34,336 nucleotides of DNA. Source: Bifiguratus adelaidae. Its lineage: Eukaryota; Mucoromycota; Endogonomycetes; Endogonales. Under the pieces are notes generated by a model. It was not told the origin of the DNA and did not search any database. It saw only the letters and a program-made list of their open reading frames with translations. The DNA is taken from the NCBI GenBank assembly GCA_002261195.1, contig MVBO01000054.1:52650-86985 (forward strand). The letters are read 5' to 3'. This document shows, piece by piece, positions 1 through 12,094 of this stretch. How positions within the stretch are numbered: position 1 is the stretch's first letter; each line of letters begins with the position of its first letter. Position numbers and translations under genes: made by a program.

Positions 1-707
1 AAAGGCTGTTGTCCGGCTTTATCTGACTGGCTTCGTGCAATCGATTGGTTGTACCCGTACTTCCAAACAGCGATCAGAAACCAGCAGTGCTATAAGTACT
101 TTCTCCGAGTGGAATCTTTTTCTTTTCGGTGAGGCAAGTTTTTGTCTTCGTTGAGTGCCTTCCCCGTAAGGCATCTTTTCAAGATGCAGTATCCCGTTTA
201 GTCTAATCCCATGTACTTTACCCCCTATACTAGTCAATGGCACCACGAGGTGGCGTACAGGGACGGCCGTCACAGCTCTATATCCGGGCTGTCAAAACAT
301 TGCTTGGGCTGCAGGTCAACCAATATGGGAATGGGCTGCATGCGAGTAGCCCCCAGAGATGAAACAACTTTTCGGTACCTCGTATTGCCCTGTCTGTAAT
401 GGCATTGGCGCACCATTGCCCGAATGGGAGCGTAGGACAAGGCGCACCGAAAACCCGCTCCGTCAATTTCACTTCGTGTACACCTCTGTTGGTTGTTGTC
501 CTGGAATGCGGTTGCTTACGGTGCATCAAGTCCACCTCTTTGGACCAGAGCATTGCGGTAGGATGGAGATGACGGGAGGTCTGCATTCTACGAGATCCTG
601 TCCATTATCCAAGGGCAGCCGTGAAAGGAAATCCCCAAACACGTGAGTTTGACATCATTAGTGGTAAGACGAGAAAACGGTCTTTGGAGCGCGCTTGTTC
701 CTTGCGC
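1..707. other. Upstream region without a recognisable gene
   Basis: Several overlapping frames of 60-100 codons are open on both strands here, but none gives a recognisable domain or a convincing ATG-initiated exon with splice sites. The frame that continues into the hydrolase gene is open from about position 573 but has no ATG before 708, so I treat the region as promoter and leader of that gene plus unassigned sequence. The far left could hold the end of a neighbouring gene that I cannot identify. Confidence 0.4.
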
Positions 708-3061
708 ATGGAAGACAAGGCACTAAAACCATCGGAAACAACATCGGCTGCCGTCCAGCATGGGTCAGAACCTGGACAAGTGTCCGAGGACATGGCACAA
801 GTGAGCTTCCAAGATGATTACTCAGTCGAGCAAGACATGACCGCCAATGATACCGACAGCGCAGACAAGGATCCGCCGGCCCTGAATAACGACGACGATT
901 CGCTTCGTCGTCGAAAAACGCCCGTTCCGAAGCCTTGCATCTTTCCAATGATGCCACCGACCCAGGCATTCGTTTTCTCCTCCCTGTCGACTTCGTTGAA
1001 CAGTAGACAAAAGTTTAGCTTAGCGACTCTTGCTCTGCTAACGTTAGAAGAGACAAAGCTTCAGCACTGGAAAGATGTTCATTTTGCAGACGACAAGGCA
1101 GACATCGAAGCTCTGAGGAGGAAACAATGGGTTGATTGGGTAGAAAGCATGAAAGGCTGGATTGTTGAGATGTTGCAATTGAGCAAGGAAGGTGAGTCCT
1201 ATAACCTTCTTCGAGGGCATTTCCAAAATCACGATCTGAAAATTGTCAGAGCGTCAAAGGCTGCAAGTACTGGCTAATGCTCGTACATCGATCGATCAAG
1301 CGGTGCTGCTTTTATTGGAAGCAAGCGAAGCCGGCGATCCAGCGGAAAAGCTGATGTCTGCTCACATGAAAGCGGATACTTCCACCAAAGACCCCAAGTC
1401 CTTGAAGATACCAAGTGTAGGCGCTCAATCGCTAGGTGGCAACGGAAAAGAAACCAACAGCTCAAGCGAGGAACAAGAGTCGGCATCCGAAGTGATTGCA
1501 CACGTACCAGACATGAATCTCCGATACCACATCATCACCAAGTTCATCTTGCATCAGATCGCCATCAACAAATCCTATCCATCACAAGCTCGAACGTTCA
1601 TGCGGCACTTGTGTCTTCATCTCAATCTCCCAGAATCACCCACACTGCCCTATCTCGAAGCACAAGTCTCTTTGCAAATGCGACTGGGCGCAGCTGACGA
1701 AAAGGGAAAGCTCAAGGAGTACAATTTCATTCAAAAAGCCAAGGAGGCCGAAGAGAAGGGCAAGGATCAGGATAGCTTGTTGCGATGGGCAAAGATTGGA
1801 GCTGCTGCCGTAGGTGGAGGAGCTTTGATCGGTATCACTGGCGGTCTAGCTGCGCCTGCAGTAGCTGCTGCTCTTACCGGTTGGGGTGTAAGCTCAATGA
1901 TCGCTAGTAGTACGTTAATTACAACGGTGTTTGCTGGATACGGCGCCAAAACCGCGGGTAAGGCAACCTCTTGTCTACGAATGTCAATGACAATCTGACT
2001 TGGCGGAATGTAGCGGACAAAATGAGCAAGCGGATTGCGGATATCAAAGACTTTGCCATCAGAAACATTCACGTCCAGGACCAACTTTCGGTAACTTTGT
2101 GTATATCGGGATGGCTATCTACCCTGAGCGATGTCACTGCGCCATGGCAAGCATTACAGGCAAATCCAGCTCTTGGTGATGTCTTTGCATTGCAATGGGA
2201 AACCGAAACACAATTAGCCCTTGGACAAGGCTTTGAGCGGTTTCTTACGGGAAAGGTGATTGGGTATGCCAAATCAGAGATCATCAAACGAACTGTCTTT
2301 GCAAGTCTGTGGAGTGCTCTCTGGCCGTTAGGAATGCTCAAGTATGGGTAAGTGCTCCATCTGTCCTGTAGCATGCAAGAGCTGACGCTTTGCCCTTGCG
2401 CGCGCACAGTTACTTCATTGACAATCCTTTCCACGTCGCTTGTGCACGCGCAGAGAAAACGGGCAAGGTCCTGGCGGAATTCATTCTCTCCAAACCTCAA
2501 GGTGAACGGCCTCTTACATTGATTGGCTACTCTCTTGGCGCGCGAGTCATTTACTATGCGCTCCGGGAGCTCGCTTCAAGGCCAGAAGGCTGTGGCCTCG
2601 TAGAGAACGCTATCCTTCTTGGTGCCCCGATCACACCTTCGCAAGATGATTGGCGGTTTGTAAAAAGTGTGGTATCAGGTCGACTTGTCAATGGCTATTC
2701 CAGGAATGATTGGACTCTGGGCTTCATGTACCGTGCAGTGAGCGTGAGAATTGGAGTCAGAATTGCGGGATTGGAGTCAACGGAAGTGGAATTTGATGAT
2801 TCAGCAAGCGACGCTCAAGATAGCAAAGATCGCCTAGATCTACTTGAAAAAGGCCAAGGTGCGACCGATGAAGCTCAAGAAGAGCCAAGAGCTCAGGAGA
2901 TTGAGGCGGCTAAACAGCAAATGCAACAAAAGACGACGAGAACGCAAAGTGCTGCCCATGTAGAGAACATTGACTTGAGTGATATAATTGGAGGTCATAC
3001 AGAGTATGCCCACAAGATTATGCAAGTCCTGGAGAAGGTCAACATAGATCTGCCAGAATAA
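708..3061 (+). CDS. DUF726 / TMCO4-like alpha/beta-hydrolase membrane protein (Mil1-like)
   Basis: Model join(708..1191,1250..1957,2014..2347,2410..3061) gives 725 aa in one frame; introns are 58, 56 and 62 nt. The start at 708 is the first ATG in the open frame. The family (human TMCO4, yeast Mil1/YFL034W) combines a hydrophobic segment with a lipase-like domain. Here a Gly/Ala-rich membrane stretch lies at about residues 346-391. It is followed by the DUF726 hydrolase core with the nucleophile-elbow motif GYSLGAR (Ser about 550). The C-terminal ENIDLSDIIGGHTEYAH block is typical of the family end. The N-terminal 120 residues are acidic and low in conservation. Yeast Mil1 interacts with the clathrin adaptor AP-1; enzymatic activity of this protein is inferred only from the motif. 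The gene is followed after 186 bp by RPB9 on the same strand. Confidence 0.85.
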
Positions 3062-3247
3062 TGTAGATAGCATTCAAGACTTGGGCTTTGAAATCGTGAA
3101 TCACACCTGGATCATTGTTCGAACCCAGTTTGATCAAGGTCACGTGCTCCGAAATTGGCTAGAAGAGAAAGCAGAACCGACCGAGAACCATTCTTGGCGA
3201 CTTCTTGCTCTGCGACAGGCGGTCCCGACGTCTCTCACAAGTACAGC

Positions 3248-3797
3248 ATGGCCAGCTTCAAGTTCTGTCAAGAGTGGTATGTAACATTGACCAATCGCGA
3301 CTATATTCGTTCGAATCTCCCCTGAAGTATGCTCATGCGATGCCCCATAGCAACAACATGCTCTACCCAAAGGAAGACAAACAACAACGACGGCTCATCT
3401 TTGCATGTCGTAACTGTGCATACGAGGAAGACGCGGACAATCTCTGCGTCTATCGACACGAAATCGTGCATGCGCCATCGTAAGTGTCTTACGCACAGAT
3501 CTGGGCTAGGTGCATTGGACTCACAGGAACCTCTTTGCCGTCTTGCAGAGAACAGACCATGGTCTTGACAGACCTAAGTGCTGACCCAACGCTGGTGAGT
3601 AGGCAATGTCGCTTTGAACGCCAAGTACGACATCACGCTGATCGCTGTCCTGATAGCCACGTACATTGACGCCCTGTCCTCGCTGCGGCCATCAAGAAGC
3701 CGTCTTCTTCCAGTCAGCAGCCAGACGATCGGATACAAAAATGACGCTATTTTACGTATGTTCTAATAAGGCTTGTGGACACCGATGGGTGGATTAG
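3248..3797 (+). CDS. RPB9: DNA-directed RNA polymerase II subunit Rpb9
   Basis: Model join(3248..3276,3351..3479,3549..3594,3657..3797), introns 74, 69 and 62 nt, 114 aa, close to the 122-125 aa of yeast and human Rpb9. The protein starts [20 protein letters not shown]. The first zinc ribbon has CQEC plus CRNC. The linker [11 protein letters not shown] and the second zinc ribbon follow, with CPRC and C-x4-C in [10 protein letters not shown]. The second ribbon is of the TFIIS type. Rpb9 sits on the lobe/jaw of Pol II and affects start-site choice, fidelity and transcript cleavage. The first Cys codon pair is split by intron 1 (TG/C), and only this splice restores CQEC, which supports the model strongly. 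It converges with galactokinase, 124 bp between stop codons. Confidence 0.95.
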
Positions 3798-3921
3798 ATG
3801 AGGCAAACCGATCCGATACCCTTTCATCCTTCTATCATTGTATATAGAACCATAGCGAGTGCTGGAACGTAATATATTGTGCTTAGCATACTCTATTGAC
3901 TCGTTGTTACCCTATATCCAC

Positions 3922-5440
3922 TCAGAACCCCTTAAAGACCGCGGATCCACTACCGGGCTTCGTGGCCAAGATGGCATCAGCCAGTTGAGCCTCTGAAAGA
4001 TCAGGGAAACGCTTCCTGTAATACTTTTCCTTGACCTCCTTGATGAAGGAATCGACATTGTCCTCAGCGACCAAAAACACAGTACATCCACCCCAACCAG
4101 CGCCGGTCAGACGAGCGCCATAAGCGCCAGCCTCCCGAGCAATCTTGCTTATCTCGTCAATCTCGGGGCAGGAGCAATTGAAAAGCTTAGCACAAGATTC
4201 TTGGGATTCGTTCATGAGGTCGCCAAGATGCTTTGGTACATCGCTGGCATCCGAGGGTGGGTTCTCGCAAACGCCGCGGAAATCGATCACTCGCTTGGCT
4301 TCGCCGTAGACGTGGACAGCGCGTTGATAAAGACGGAAGAGATCGGTTTGAACAGGGAAGCGGGTCATGTACTCCTTCACCATGGCATCTTCGTCCATGC
4401 CGATCAATTCAGCCATCTCGGCCCGTGTGTAGCCCTCTTTGTTGGTGAAAGCCTTTTCAACCAATTGAAGCATCTCGTCCATTTGTTCGGAAGGCGGAAT
4501 GTCCTTTGCGGCAAAGTAGGCGTCCATGACATCCTTGTAGGTATCCTTCTGAGGAAGTCCGAGGTATTTGGAGAGAGTAACCGCTCCAATCTTGGTCTCC
4601 ACGACACGGAGATTGTAGTTGCGAGGAGCTGTGACGTGCTTGTCGGCAACAACGAGGGTATTGGCGATGACGAAAGCAACCTTGGGGTGGGTTTCGGGGA
4701 GCGGAACAGGGGTCGCCTTGAGTTCGGGAACAAATTCCACGTTTAGAGCAAAGCCCTTCTCGCTGAAAACGGACGCCGATTGATCCATGCCTCCAGAGTT
4801 GACGCCTACGTTGCGCTCGGCGACCATGGCGATGGAAACGAGCTCGTTCTTGGACATCTTGAATTGGTTTCCGGTGATAACGGCAAGAGCAGAGCAGCAA
4901 ACGAAAGCGGCCGAGGATGATAGACCCGATCCAGCCGGAACATTGCCATCCGTCAAAATGTACATACCTTTGGGTTTGTCGAAGCTAGCGTGCTCCAACA
5001 TGCCCTAGGTAAGCGTATGAGCATGTAAAAATCACTACGTATAGCCTTCTCCTTACCTTGTAACCGCATTTAAAGTAGTTGCTCCACTCCAACTCTGTGG
5101 AATCGATGGTGATGATGGTGGAAGGACCCTCGTAATCCAATTCCCGAGCCGGGTACTTTGGGTTCACGTTGGCAATCCGAATATTTGTATCATCATCAGT
5201 CATCTTGACGGCCATCAAGACATCTCGGTCAATGGCCATGGGAAAGACACCAAAGCCAGCATAATCGATATGCTCTCCAATGAGGTTCACCCGACCCGGC
5301 GAACGGGCAATAAAGTCAGGCTTGAAGCCGTAGATGGTTTGAAACTGCTCAATAAGCGAGTTGTATCGAACGCCTTGAAAGGCTAACACAGAGCTATCAT
5401 ATATCTTGTCCAATGATTCTACCGTCGGTATGTAAGCCAT
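3922..5440 (-). CDS. GAL1: Galactokinase
   Basis: Two exons on the minus strand, complement(5057..5440) and complement(3922..5004), separated by one 52-nt intron, give 488 aa. All GHMP-kinase signatures are present: the galactokinase signature GRVNLIGEHIDY at about 49-60, the phosphate-binding motif PAGSGLSSSAA at about 151-161, the catalytic Asp in NSGGMDQ (about 202), and the C-terminal motif GARLTGAGWGG near 424. It phosphorylates galactose to galactose-1-phosphate, the first committed step of the cytosolic Leloir pathway. The length fits fungal Gal1 enzymes (about 500-530 aa). No GAL7 or GAL10 homologue is visible in the window, so this is not a classical GAL cluster; a decayed Gal80-like gene lies about 27 kb away. 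The gene is divergent from DEF1. Confidence 0.96.
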
Positions 5441-5993
5441 GTCGCAAGAGGAGAAGAAGAAGAAGAACCGAGGTGCGTTTTAGAACACCTTATAAACGTC
5501 GGACTTGTCACTCCCAAAAATGGACAAAATGGGGATGACATCGATGCCGAGGAATGAAAAGTTTCACGCCATTGACTATAGGTTGCCATTGAGCGCCCAT
5601 TTGAAGGTCACCAGTCTCACATCCCATCATCCGCTTCATCGCAGTGTACGACGCCGACGATCGACGTAACTTGCGCCGTGGTCATCGATGGGAATCAAGT
5701 TCCGCGGAAGCATCGATCAGGTGGTACAAGCCACATGGGATGACATCACCTGACCTTGATGTGCTGTAAGCTCGCGCGGCACTGACACTGTATACACCGC
5801 GAAGCACGCGCATTAGCGCTTGTTTATCGTGGAGACGCGCGCGTTCTCGTGGACCAGCATTCACGGGAAAAGGGTCGCCATGATCCATCCCTCACTTCGA
5901 AATTGCTGACGTCATCACACCCCGGGACGGGTGTTCAGCCACATAAACAAGGCATTTATTCTCTTTCAACGAGTCTCCGCACATTCAAACAAT
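5441..5993. promoter_or_regulatory. Divergent promoter region between galactokinase and DEF1
   Basis: This 553-bp gap carries the promoters of two divergent genes. On the minus strand a TATA-like TTTATAAG sits near 5489-5496, about 51 bp upstream of the galactokinase ATG and followed by a purine-rich (pyrimidine on the coding strand) leader. The DEF1 side has no clear TATA box. GC-rich palindromic patches (GACGCGCGCGTTC near 5826) are present. I did not find a Gal4-type CGG-N11-CCG site. Confidence 0.4.
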
Positions 5994-8687
5994 ATGACGA
6001 CACAAGACACACGGCCGAAGGGTGACCGAACTAAATCACAAGTGCAAGACTCTGATGAAGTAAAGCTGCTACGATCGCAATATGGATCAACGCTACCTAC
6101 ACTCAAGGAAATGTTCCCGGACTGGAAAGAAGAAGACTTATTATTTGCGGTCAAGGAGGCAGACGGAGACATTGAACTGGCTGTTGGGCGTATAAGTGAA
6201 GGTAAGTGGGAGCCAAGTGGCTAATGATTGTAAACCTTCCCGCGATTGAATGTGTCATGTGTCAATTCAGGTCACGCGAATCAGTGGGGAGAAGTATTGA
6301 GCAAAAAGCAGAAAAATGCATTGAAAGAGAAGACAAAGCCGGCTCAACCAGTCGCTACAAACGCTTCGGCTGGTCGAGGCGCACCTAATGATCGTGGTCG
6401 TGGCCGAGGTAAGCGTCAAAATGCGCTGTGATGCGCATTTGTATCGTTGGCTGATCATGTCGCGCTAGATGGTCGGGGGCGCGGTGACCGTGGTCGAGGA
6501 GCTTCTAGAGGTGGTCCTAGTGCGCGTGGAGCACGACCATCTGCACCGGCTGCTGCCGCTGCTACTGCTGCAACAACAGCTGCCTCAGGCTGGGGATCTA
6601 ATGATGCTGCTCCCTCTACTGCAAGCGGATGGGACTCCGCCGAGCCCTCAACTGCTGCTCCGGGCTGGGTTGACGAATCTACGACTGCTGCTACCACTGG
6701 CTGGAGTGATACTCTGGCACCGTCTCAACCTGTTTCTGCTACGTCTGCTCCAAAAACCGCTCCTAGTGCTGCAGCTCCCGCTACTGCTCACGCTCCGGCC
6801 AAGACGGCTCCTTCATCATGGGCAAGCATATTCAAGTATGTGATTTGCGGGCACTCTTGCTGCTTTGCGATTGACCTTTTTTTTTTCTTGCAGACAACCG
6901 CCCAAACCCGAGCCAGTTCCCGAACCTGTACAGCCCGCTAAACCCGCCACCGACTCAAAGACACATCCACAAAAACTTGATTCCACACTTCCGACCTCCA
7001 CCATCCCATCCCAACCGAAAGCCGACAATGAATCACTCGACAAAACAGCCAAACCCGCCGCTGAAGAGCAAAGAGAGGCCACGTATGCCGATTCAGCTAA
7101 AAACGATGTACAATATGAAAAGTCCACCGCTTTCGATTCCAAAGATTCTCCTATTGCCCCTCCCGGCTTTGGCAAGCCCAAGACGCCTATTGCTCGCCGC
7201 TTGAAACAAGATGCACCTGTAGTTATGCCCAGTGGCAATTCTGCTCTTGGCAGCGTTGGCGTGCAATTCGGAAGCTTGAGTTTGAATGATAATGAACCCT
7301 CCACCACCAGTTACGACGAGACTGCTGACGAACGGTAAGTGCATATGTTGATATTTATACCAAATCATATCCATAACATCTCCTTTCTAGCAACAAGCTT
7401 GCTGCTAGCGATGCTAGCCAAACTCAGCAACTGCAAAACCCATCCGTACAATCATCTCAACAACCCTCTCAAATCCCTTCACAAGCTGGTCAAGCCACCT
7501 CTCAGTTTGGTCGCGCACCTATCGCTCAAAACGCGGCCAATGCTTCCGCTCAACAGAATCAATATGCCCCGCAAAGCTCTGCCTTTGGCTCTGCTTCGTA
7601 CTTGAAGCAACAACAGGCTGATACTACCAACCTTCCCGGAGGATACATGGGTCAACAACCGCAAGTGCCTGGTCAGATGCAACAGCAACACCCTGGCACT
7701 ACTGAGCATGCCGCTTCGCCCTATGGCAACTACCTTCCCAATCAAACCAACCCTGCTTTGTCGGGCTTCGGTATGGGCCCCATGGGCTCTCTTCCAAGTG
7801 GTTACGGTGACCTATATGGTGATGCTGGCCGCGGCAACATGGGCTACTATGATCCTTCTAGCTACAACCAGAACCAATCCACCGCCGCTTATCAAGGTCG
7901 CGACAACAAATATTCCGCCGATCAATCCACCCTCGGCGGTACCACACCAACTGGAACGAACGCTAGCCAAGCTGGACAACAATCCATCCCTGGTCAACAC
8001 CAGCAATCGACACCTCAGCAGCAAGCTTATCCCAACATGGGTGGTATGCCTTACTACTATCCGTACTACATGCCTAATCAGTATCCTACCTACCAACAAT
8101 CTGGTTACGGTCAACCCTACATGAACAAGAATATGTATCCCATGTACAATACTCAACACTCACACAAGCCTGGTGCCGCTCACTCGCCCTATGGCTTGGG
8201 TAACCAACATTTGTATCAATCTCACGGCTCGCCCGCAGCTTCATCTCCTTATGATGACATGAGTGGTCTTCACAACCAATCTCCAGTCTCTATGGGCGCC
8301 ATGGGGGCGCACGACTACGGCCAAAAGGGATACATGGGCAACCAACAAGGATTCTTTGGTGGAGCCAGCAGCCAGCAACCTCAAGCGGGTGGTTTGAACT
8401 CGCAACAAAAGAACGCTTCTGGCAGCAATCAAGGCAGTGGTGACCTTTCCGGTATATCACCTTACAAGTATGGTTCAGGTGACAAGAGCGGATCCGGCAA
8501 TGCCACTGGCAGCCAGCAAAGTGGCCAAGGACAAGCCGGTGCTGCCAACCTCAACACGCAATCACAAGCTGGCATGCACATGAACCCAAGCTACTATGGC
8601 CAACAAATGTTTGGATACGGTTATCCTCAAAGCCAACAATATCAAAGTCAAGGTGGCTACCAAGCCCATGGCAACGGCCGCTCATAA
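5994..8687 (+). CDS. DEF1: RNA polymerase II degradation factor Def1 (CUE-domain, Gln-rich)
   Basis: Model join(5994..6201,6271..6408,6469..6835,6894..7334,7391..8687), introns 69, 60, 58 and 56 nt, 816 aa. A CUE domain occupies about residues 25-70 (LPTLKEMFPDWKEEDLLFAV). It runs directly into the Def1-typical RISEGHANQWGEVLSKK, which is joined across intron 1. An RG-rich patch follows (about 95-130), then an Ala/Thr/Pro-rich region with SWASIFK. The C-terminal half is long and rich in Gln, Gly and Tyr with many PYY-type repeats. In yeast Def1 the CUE domain binds the ubiquitin-like domain of the Elongin-Cullin ligase and promotes removal of stalled Pol II; the Gln-rich tail is removed by the proteasome, letting the protein enter the nucleus. 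The same layout suggests the same regulation here. Sequence outside the CUE block diverges, so orthology rests on architecture. Confidence 0.85.
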
Positions 8688-9696
8688 ACAACTTGCCACA
8701 TTGCAACTAGTGCAATATGGGACAAGAAAAGGGGAACTCGCGATAGGTTCGTGTTGTTATGTATACTCTCTCTATTCTGCCAGTCTGGCCTTGTGAAATC
8801 GTCATTGTGTATTTTGGTCGTTTCTTTGACTGAATTGAACCTTCAATCTCGCTTCACTACGGATCTTGCAAGCTGAGGATCAAACATGGAAATCTTGATC
8901 TAGAGCGTGATCGCGTGTCAAGTCCTTTGTTACGTTCACGTTTCCTTCGGTTCGCTCAACGGGTTAGATTGCTGTTACAAATGTTGCCAGGATTGCAGCC
9001 TTGAATGAGCGATTACGTCAAAGTGCCATCTTTAGTAGCTAGTGGCGCGAGTCTTGTGAAATTGGTATAGCGGATCGTAGGCGATACCGAAGCAAGCGAT
9101 TGCTCGGACACTAGTGGAACTTGTGCCTGATCGTCATCTCCTCGCGTCCTTTTTACTAACTAGCTGTATTTCCATTCCTATTTTGCAAGGCAACAAACTT
9201 CATCGACCGTGACGGGCCATATCAATCTCAGTGATGGAACGACTGTGTTTAATATTCACTGTTGACTTAATAGTCGAAGACATTAGCAATTATGGACACG
9301 AGGGAAGTGATCATAGAATTCTAGACTGTCTTGTTGACCGGTTATCATCACGTACAAAGAGTACTTAATCATTGTAGTCCTCGGCGACTTGTAATAGCCT
9401 GTCACATCAGTTCCAACCCCTCGAGAGGGTTTTATTGTGGATGTGCCTAACGTTGTCGTTAGCTAATCAAGAGTATCTCAAACGGAGGCGACTTCATCTG
9501 ATAGTTGAGGTAACTTCCCATTTATGCAATCTCTTTCACGCGCTGAGCAAAACTCAAGCGCTTTACGCATAAGCGGCGGTTTCGCCTCCCTCTGTCCGTG
9601 TTACCACTGACCACATATAATTTCAGCACGTTTCAGTTGCTTTCTTTTACAAATCGCGGTCAATTACTCGTTGCCTTCTTTGCAACCTATCCTACC
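8688..9696. other. Intergenic stretch after DEF1
   Basis: About 1 kb without a convincing gene. The first 150-200 bp should be DEF1 3' untranslated region. No tRNA, repeat or long frame is visible. A TATA-like ATATAATT at about 9614-9621 followed by pyrimidine-rich tracts precedes an ATG at 9697 and may be the promoter of the small gene described next. Confidence 0.4.
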
Positions 9697-10246
9697 ATGA
9701 TCCCCTTCACCGAGGCATATGTATCGGTAGGGGACTACAACAACGTCTCCGATGAAGCTCAACGATTAGACCACGCCCAAGAACACGCTGAAAATTTGAC
9801 GCGACTTCTCGTGGATACTCGCCAGTATCAGAACCCTGGAAAGCAATGAAAGGTCTGCTCTGGTACTTTCTCGAGACTCACCTTGCGCATAGATTCTATC
9901 GATGCCGTGGAATGGTAAGCAACGCTCGGAAGGCTTTAAACCTCGGCTTACTCACGCAAGCTGGCTATGACACCATCCATAGATTGCATTGTTCTCTCCC
10001 GGAAAAGATCATCCACTAATATTACCATGCTGATCTTTCAGAAAATCCAGACAGCTCAACCTGAGGGACTTACAAGAGATGCCGAAGGACGGTCCTGGCT
10101 TGACAACTCTCCTTGCAGTCAAGCCGCACAAATACTTTAAGGACGACCACAAGGAAGGTGTCAAATCTCTTTATCCATATGTACGCGAAACGAAAACTCC
10201 TTTGAGGATGAACCGTTCAATCGCGCGAAGCATTGTTACTATGTAA
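9697..10246 (+). CDS. Possible small two-exon gene, unknown product
   Basis: Joining 9697..9824 and 10042..10246 across a 217-nt GT-AG intron (donor GTATCA, acceptor CTTTCAG preceded by a CTAAT branch-like site) gives one frame of 110 codons with stop at 10244-10246. I recognise no domain. The product is hydrophilic and mixed in charge: the N-terminal exon encodes a helix-like acidic stretch (SDEAQRLDHAQEHAENLTRL), and the second exon reads KSRQLNLRDLQEMPKDGPG followed by a Lys-rich region. In favour are the TATA-like box and CT-rich leader upstream, and the good ATG context (CTACCATGA). Against it are the long intron for this genome and an overlapping 57-aa frame (9846-10019) inside the intron. 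It could also be a decayed gene. Confidence 0.35.
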
Positions 10247-10353
10247 CGTTATGTTGCAGCCATTCTATTCAGTTTAGGCGCTGTTCTTATTTATACGTGT
10301 CATTTCAAATGCTGTCGCACGTTTTCCTATCACCAGATATAAAGAGAGCCTTC

Positions 10354-11459
10354 TCATATCTCTTCGTCCTGCAGCATCTTCACGTTGATGATGTCCTTAA
10401 GTTCTATATTTCTGCATGCTCTAGTCGATATGCGGCCCTTGAGCGCCATCTAAGGTGTGTAGTGTGCGTGATCTTCGCTTCTTACCTCCGTGACGTCTTT
10501 GACAACGCCCAGCGGGGGTACATCCAGCGACAGTTTAGCTAGGCTGGTAGTGCTCACCCTTTCGCGACTTTGCACAGCAAATGTTTGTTTGTGTTCCCCA
10601 ACAGAAACATTCTGGTATAATCTCACCTCGATTTTGACATCTCTTCGCTTTGGGGCTAGCTTCCGTCGTATCAATTTGTTATAGTGCAGGCTCACCTCCA
10701 TCCTATACTGGCAGTATCTTAAAATGTCAACATTCCGGCCCGTTGACGTTGCATCAAGTCCTAAATCGCTCTTTTGTATCGTTTATCTTTACAATAACAG
10801 AGCATATGTAGTGCATCAAGCAGCGGAAGGGTGTTACACATACTACTAACTTTATCGTATATGAGGTTCTACTGGCCAAAGTGCTTTCATCTGACCACAC
10901 GATATCCGTACACTCATCGTCAATTCGCTTACGTATGCCCACTGTAAAGTCGCGAAGTCTCTCAAGCTATCCTTGAGATTGGTTTTCGAGACGGAATTCG
11001 GTCAAGGAAGCCGAAATCATCGTTCATGGTTATATAGAAGAGGAAGGAAGACAAGAATTACTTGCTGCGGCAAAATAAGCATATGGACATGTGATGGTGA
11101 TGCAACGGGCACCGATAACTGCTTCTATCGCATTGTTCGACTTGAAGGATTGCAGGGACAAGAACAGCAAGATAGAGTGCCTTTCCAGTAGCATAAATTG
11201 CCAAGTTCAATGGGAGAGAAGAGCTTCACGAGCGAAAACGAACATCCAATGTATTTACCAATATGCCGTGATTGAACGCGGTCGGAGAGCAGACCAGTAA
11301 ATCCGTAGCATCCGCCATCTCCATGCGGATGCAGCCCGTGTACAGAGCGCATTCTACGCCATAGGTCCTGTTGTCGAGAATCACCAGAGTAGTTGGGCCA
11401 TCTTGAGAGGAATTAAGTGGGACCATTCCAAGGGGGGACAAACTCGGAATCAGGTACAT
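10354..11459 (-). pseudogene. Traces of a decayed minus-strand gene, possibly arrestin-like
   Basis: Several coding-like minus-strand segments lie in order but in different frames. The first is 11459 down to about 11260, starting MYLIPSLSPLGMVPLNSS and containing VILDNRTYGVECALYTG. The last is about 10783 down to 10477, containing YRMEVSLHYNKLI, VKIEVRLYQNVSV and LSLDVPPLGVVKDVTE. After a possible 36-nt intron (10450-10485) a short exon ends at 10354. The order beta-strand-like segment, then V-x-L-x-Q-x-V, then L-x-VPPL recalls the C-terminal arrestin fold of alpha-arrestins. The middle part has stops in all frames and I could not join it with good splice sites, so a decayed gene is the simplest reading. 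The family assignment is a guess. Confidence 0.22.
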
Positions 11460-12094
11460 TTCGCATAGGAAACCCTCTCAACTGCGGATAAGCAGCATAG
11501 GCGCGTCTAAAATACCTCAGTCTCAGGATAAATGCACACTTTACATGTCAAAACACTTTCAGATGCCGCCAAATATAAGATGCCAGCTTGATGCATGTCG
11601 GATGATCAGGTGACCAGAAGCACAACGAGCAAACGCTTGATGCAACGGTCTAAGAAACCATCCCAAATCTTTCCAGCATGTATTTGCCTCGCTCCATGGT
11701 CATAGACTTGGAGGAAGCTATTAGGTTGCTTGGAGTAGTAAAGATAACGTAAATTGAACAAGCGCTGCTTCGCGGCTATTTAATGAAGGGGTGGCTTAGC
11801 TCTCCCATTGTTCTGGGAACGTCGTTGGTGGGGGTAAAGCCATTGTGGAGTAAGTGCGAAGTCTCAGCTTAGACGCGAATCAATTACAAGGGACCAATAT
11901 GCAAGAGGAGAATCGTTCATGGATACTCCAATGCTCAAGACACACCAAGGGCTTCGTTCAAAAGTAACCTTTTCCCTTGATCATTTTGCACTTCCGTGAG
12001 TATTCAAAATATAAAGATCGTATCCTTGCGCAACACAAGTCGCTTGCAACAACTTTGACTGCACAATCACGCCAAAACTAAAAAAGAAGATGTC
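11460..12094. other. Intergenic stretch before tRNA-Ser
   Basis: No gene supported. Only short frames are open; no tRNA, repeat or terminal-repeat structure was noticed apart from the Pol III terminator of the neighbouring tRNA at 12080-12085. Confidence 0.4.
12080..12085 (-). terminator. Pol III T-run terminator of tRNA-Ser
   Basis: Six A on the plus strand, that is TTTTTT on the minus strand, starting 9 nt after the tRNA 3' end. This is the expected RNA polymerase III stop signal. Confidence 0.75.

Noticed and set aside
359-646. Plus-strand frame with CPVC as a possible further zinc-knuckle copy
   Set aside because: The His and last Cys are missing in frame, and neither the LP/WP nor the downstream GW pattern is present.
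708-5440. A galactose-utilisation gene cluster around galactokinase
   Set aside because: Neighbours are a DUF726 hydrolase, RPB9 and DEF1; no epimerase or uridylyltransferase gene is present in the window.
6469-8432. Extra open frames on both strands over DEF1
   Set aside because: They mirror the repetitive Gln/Ala-rich coding sequence; only the frame with the CUE domain connects cleanly through all introns.
10860-10930. A minus-strand WSDEST stretch resembling the catalytic-Asp motif of Tc1/mariner transposases
   Set aside because: Only about ten residues fit; the flanks show no further transposase blocks and no terminal inverted repeats were seen, and another frame over the same bases is equally coding-like.
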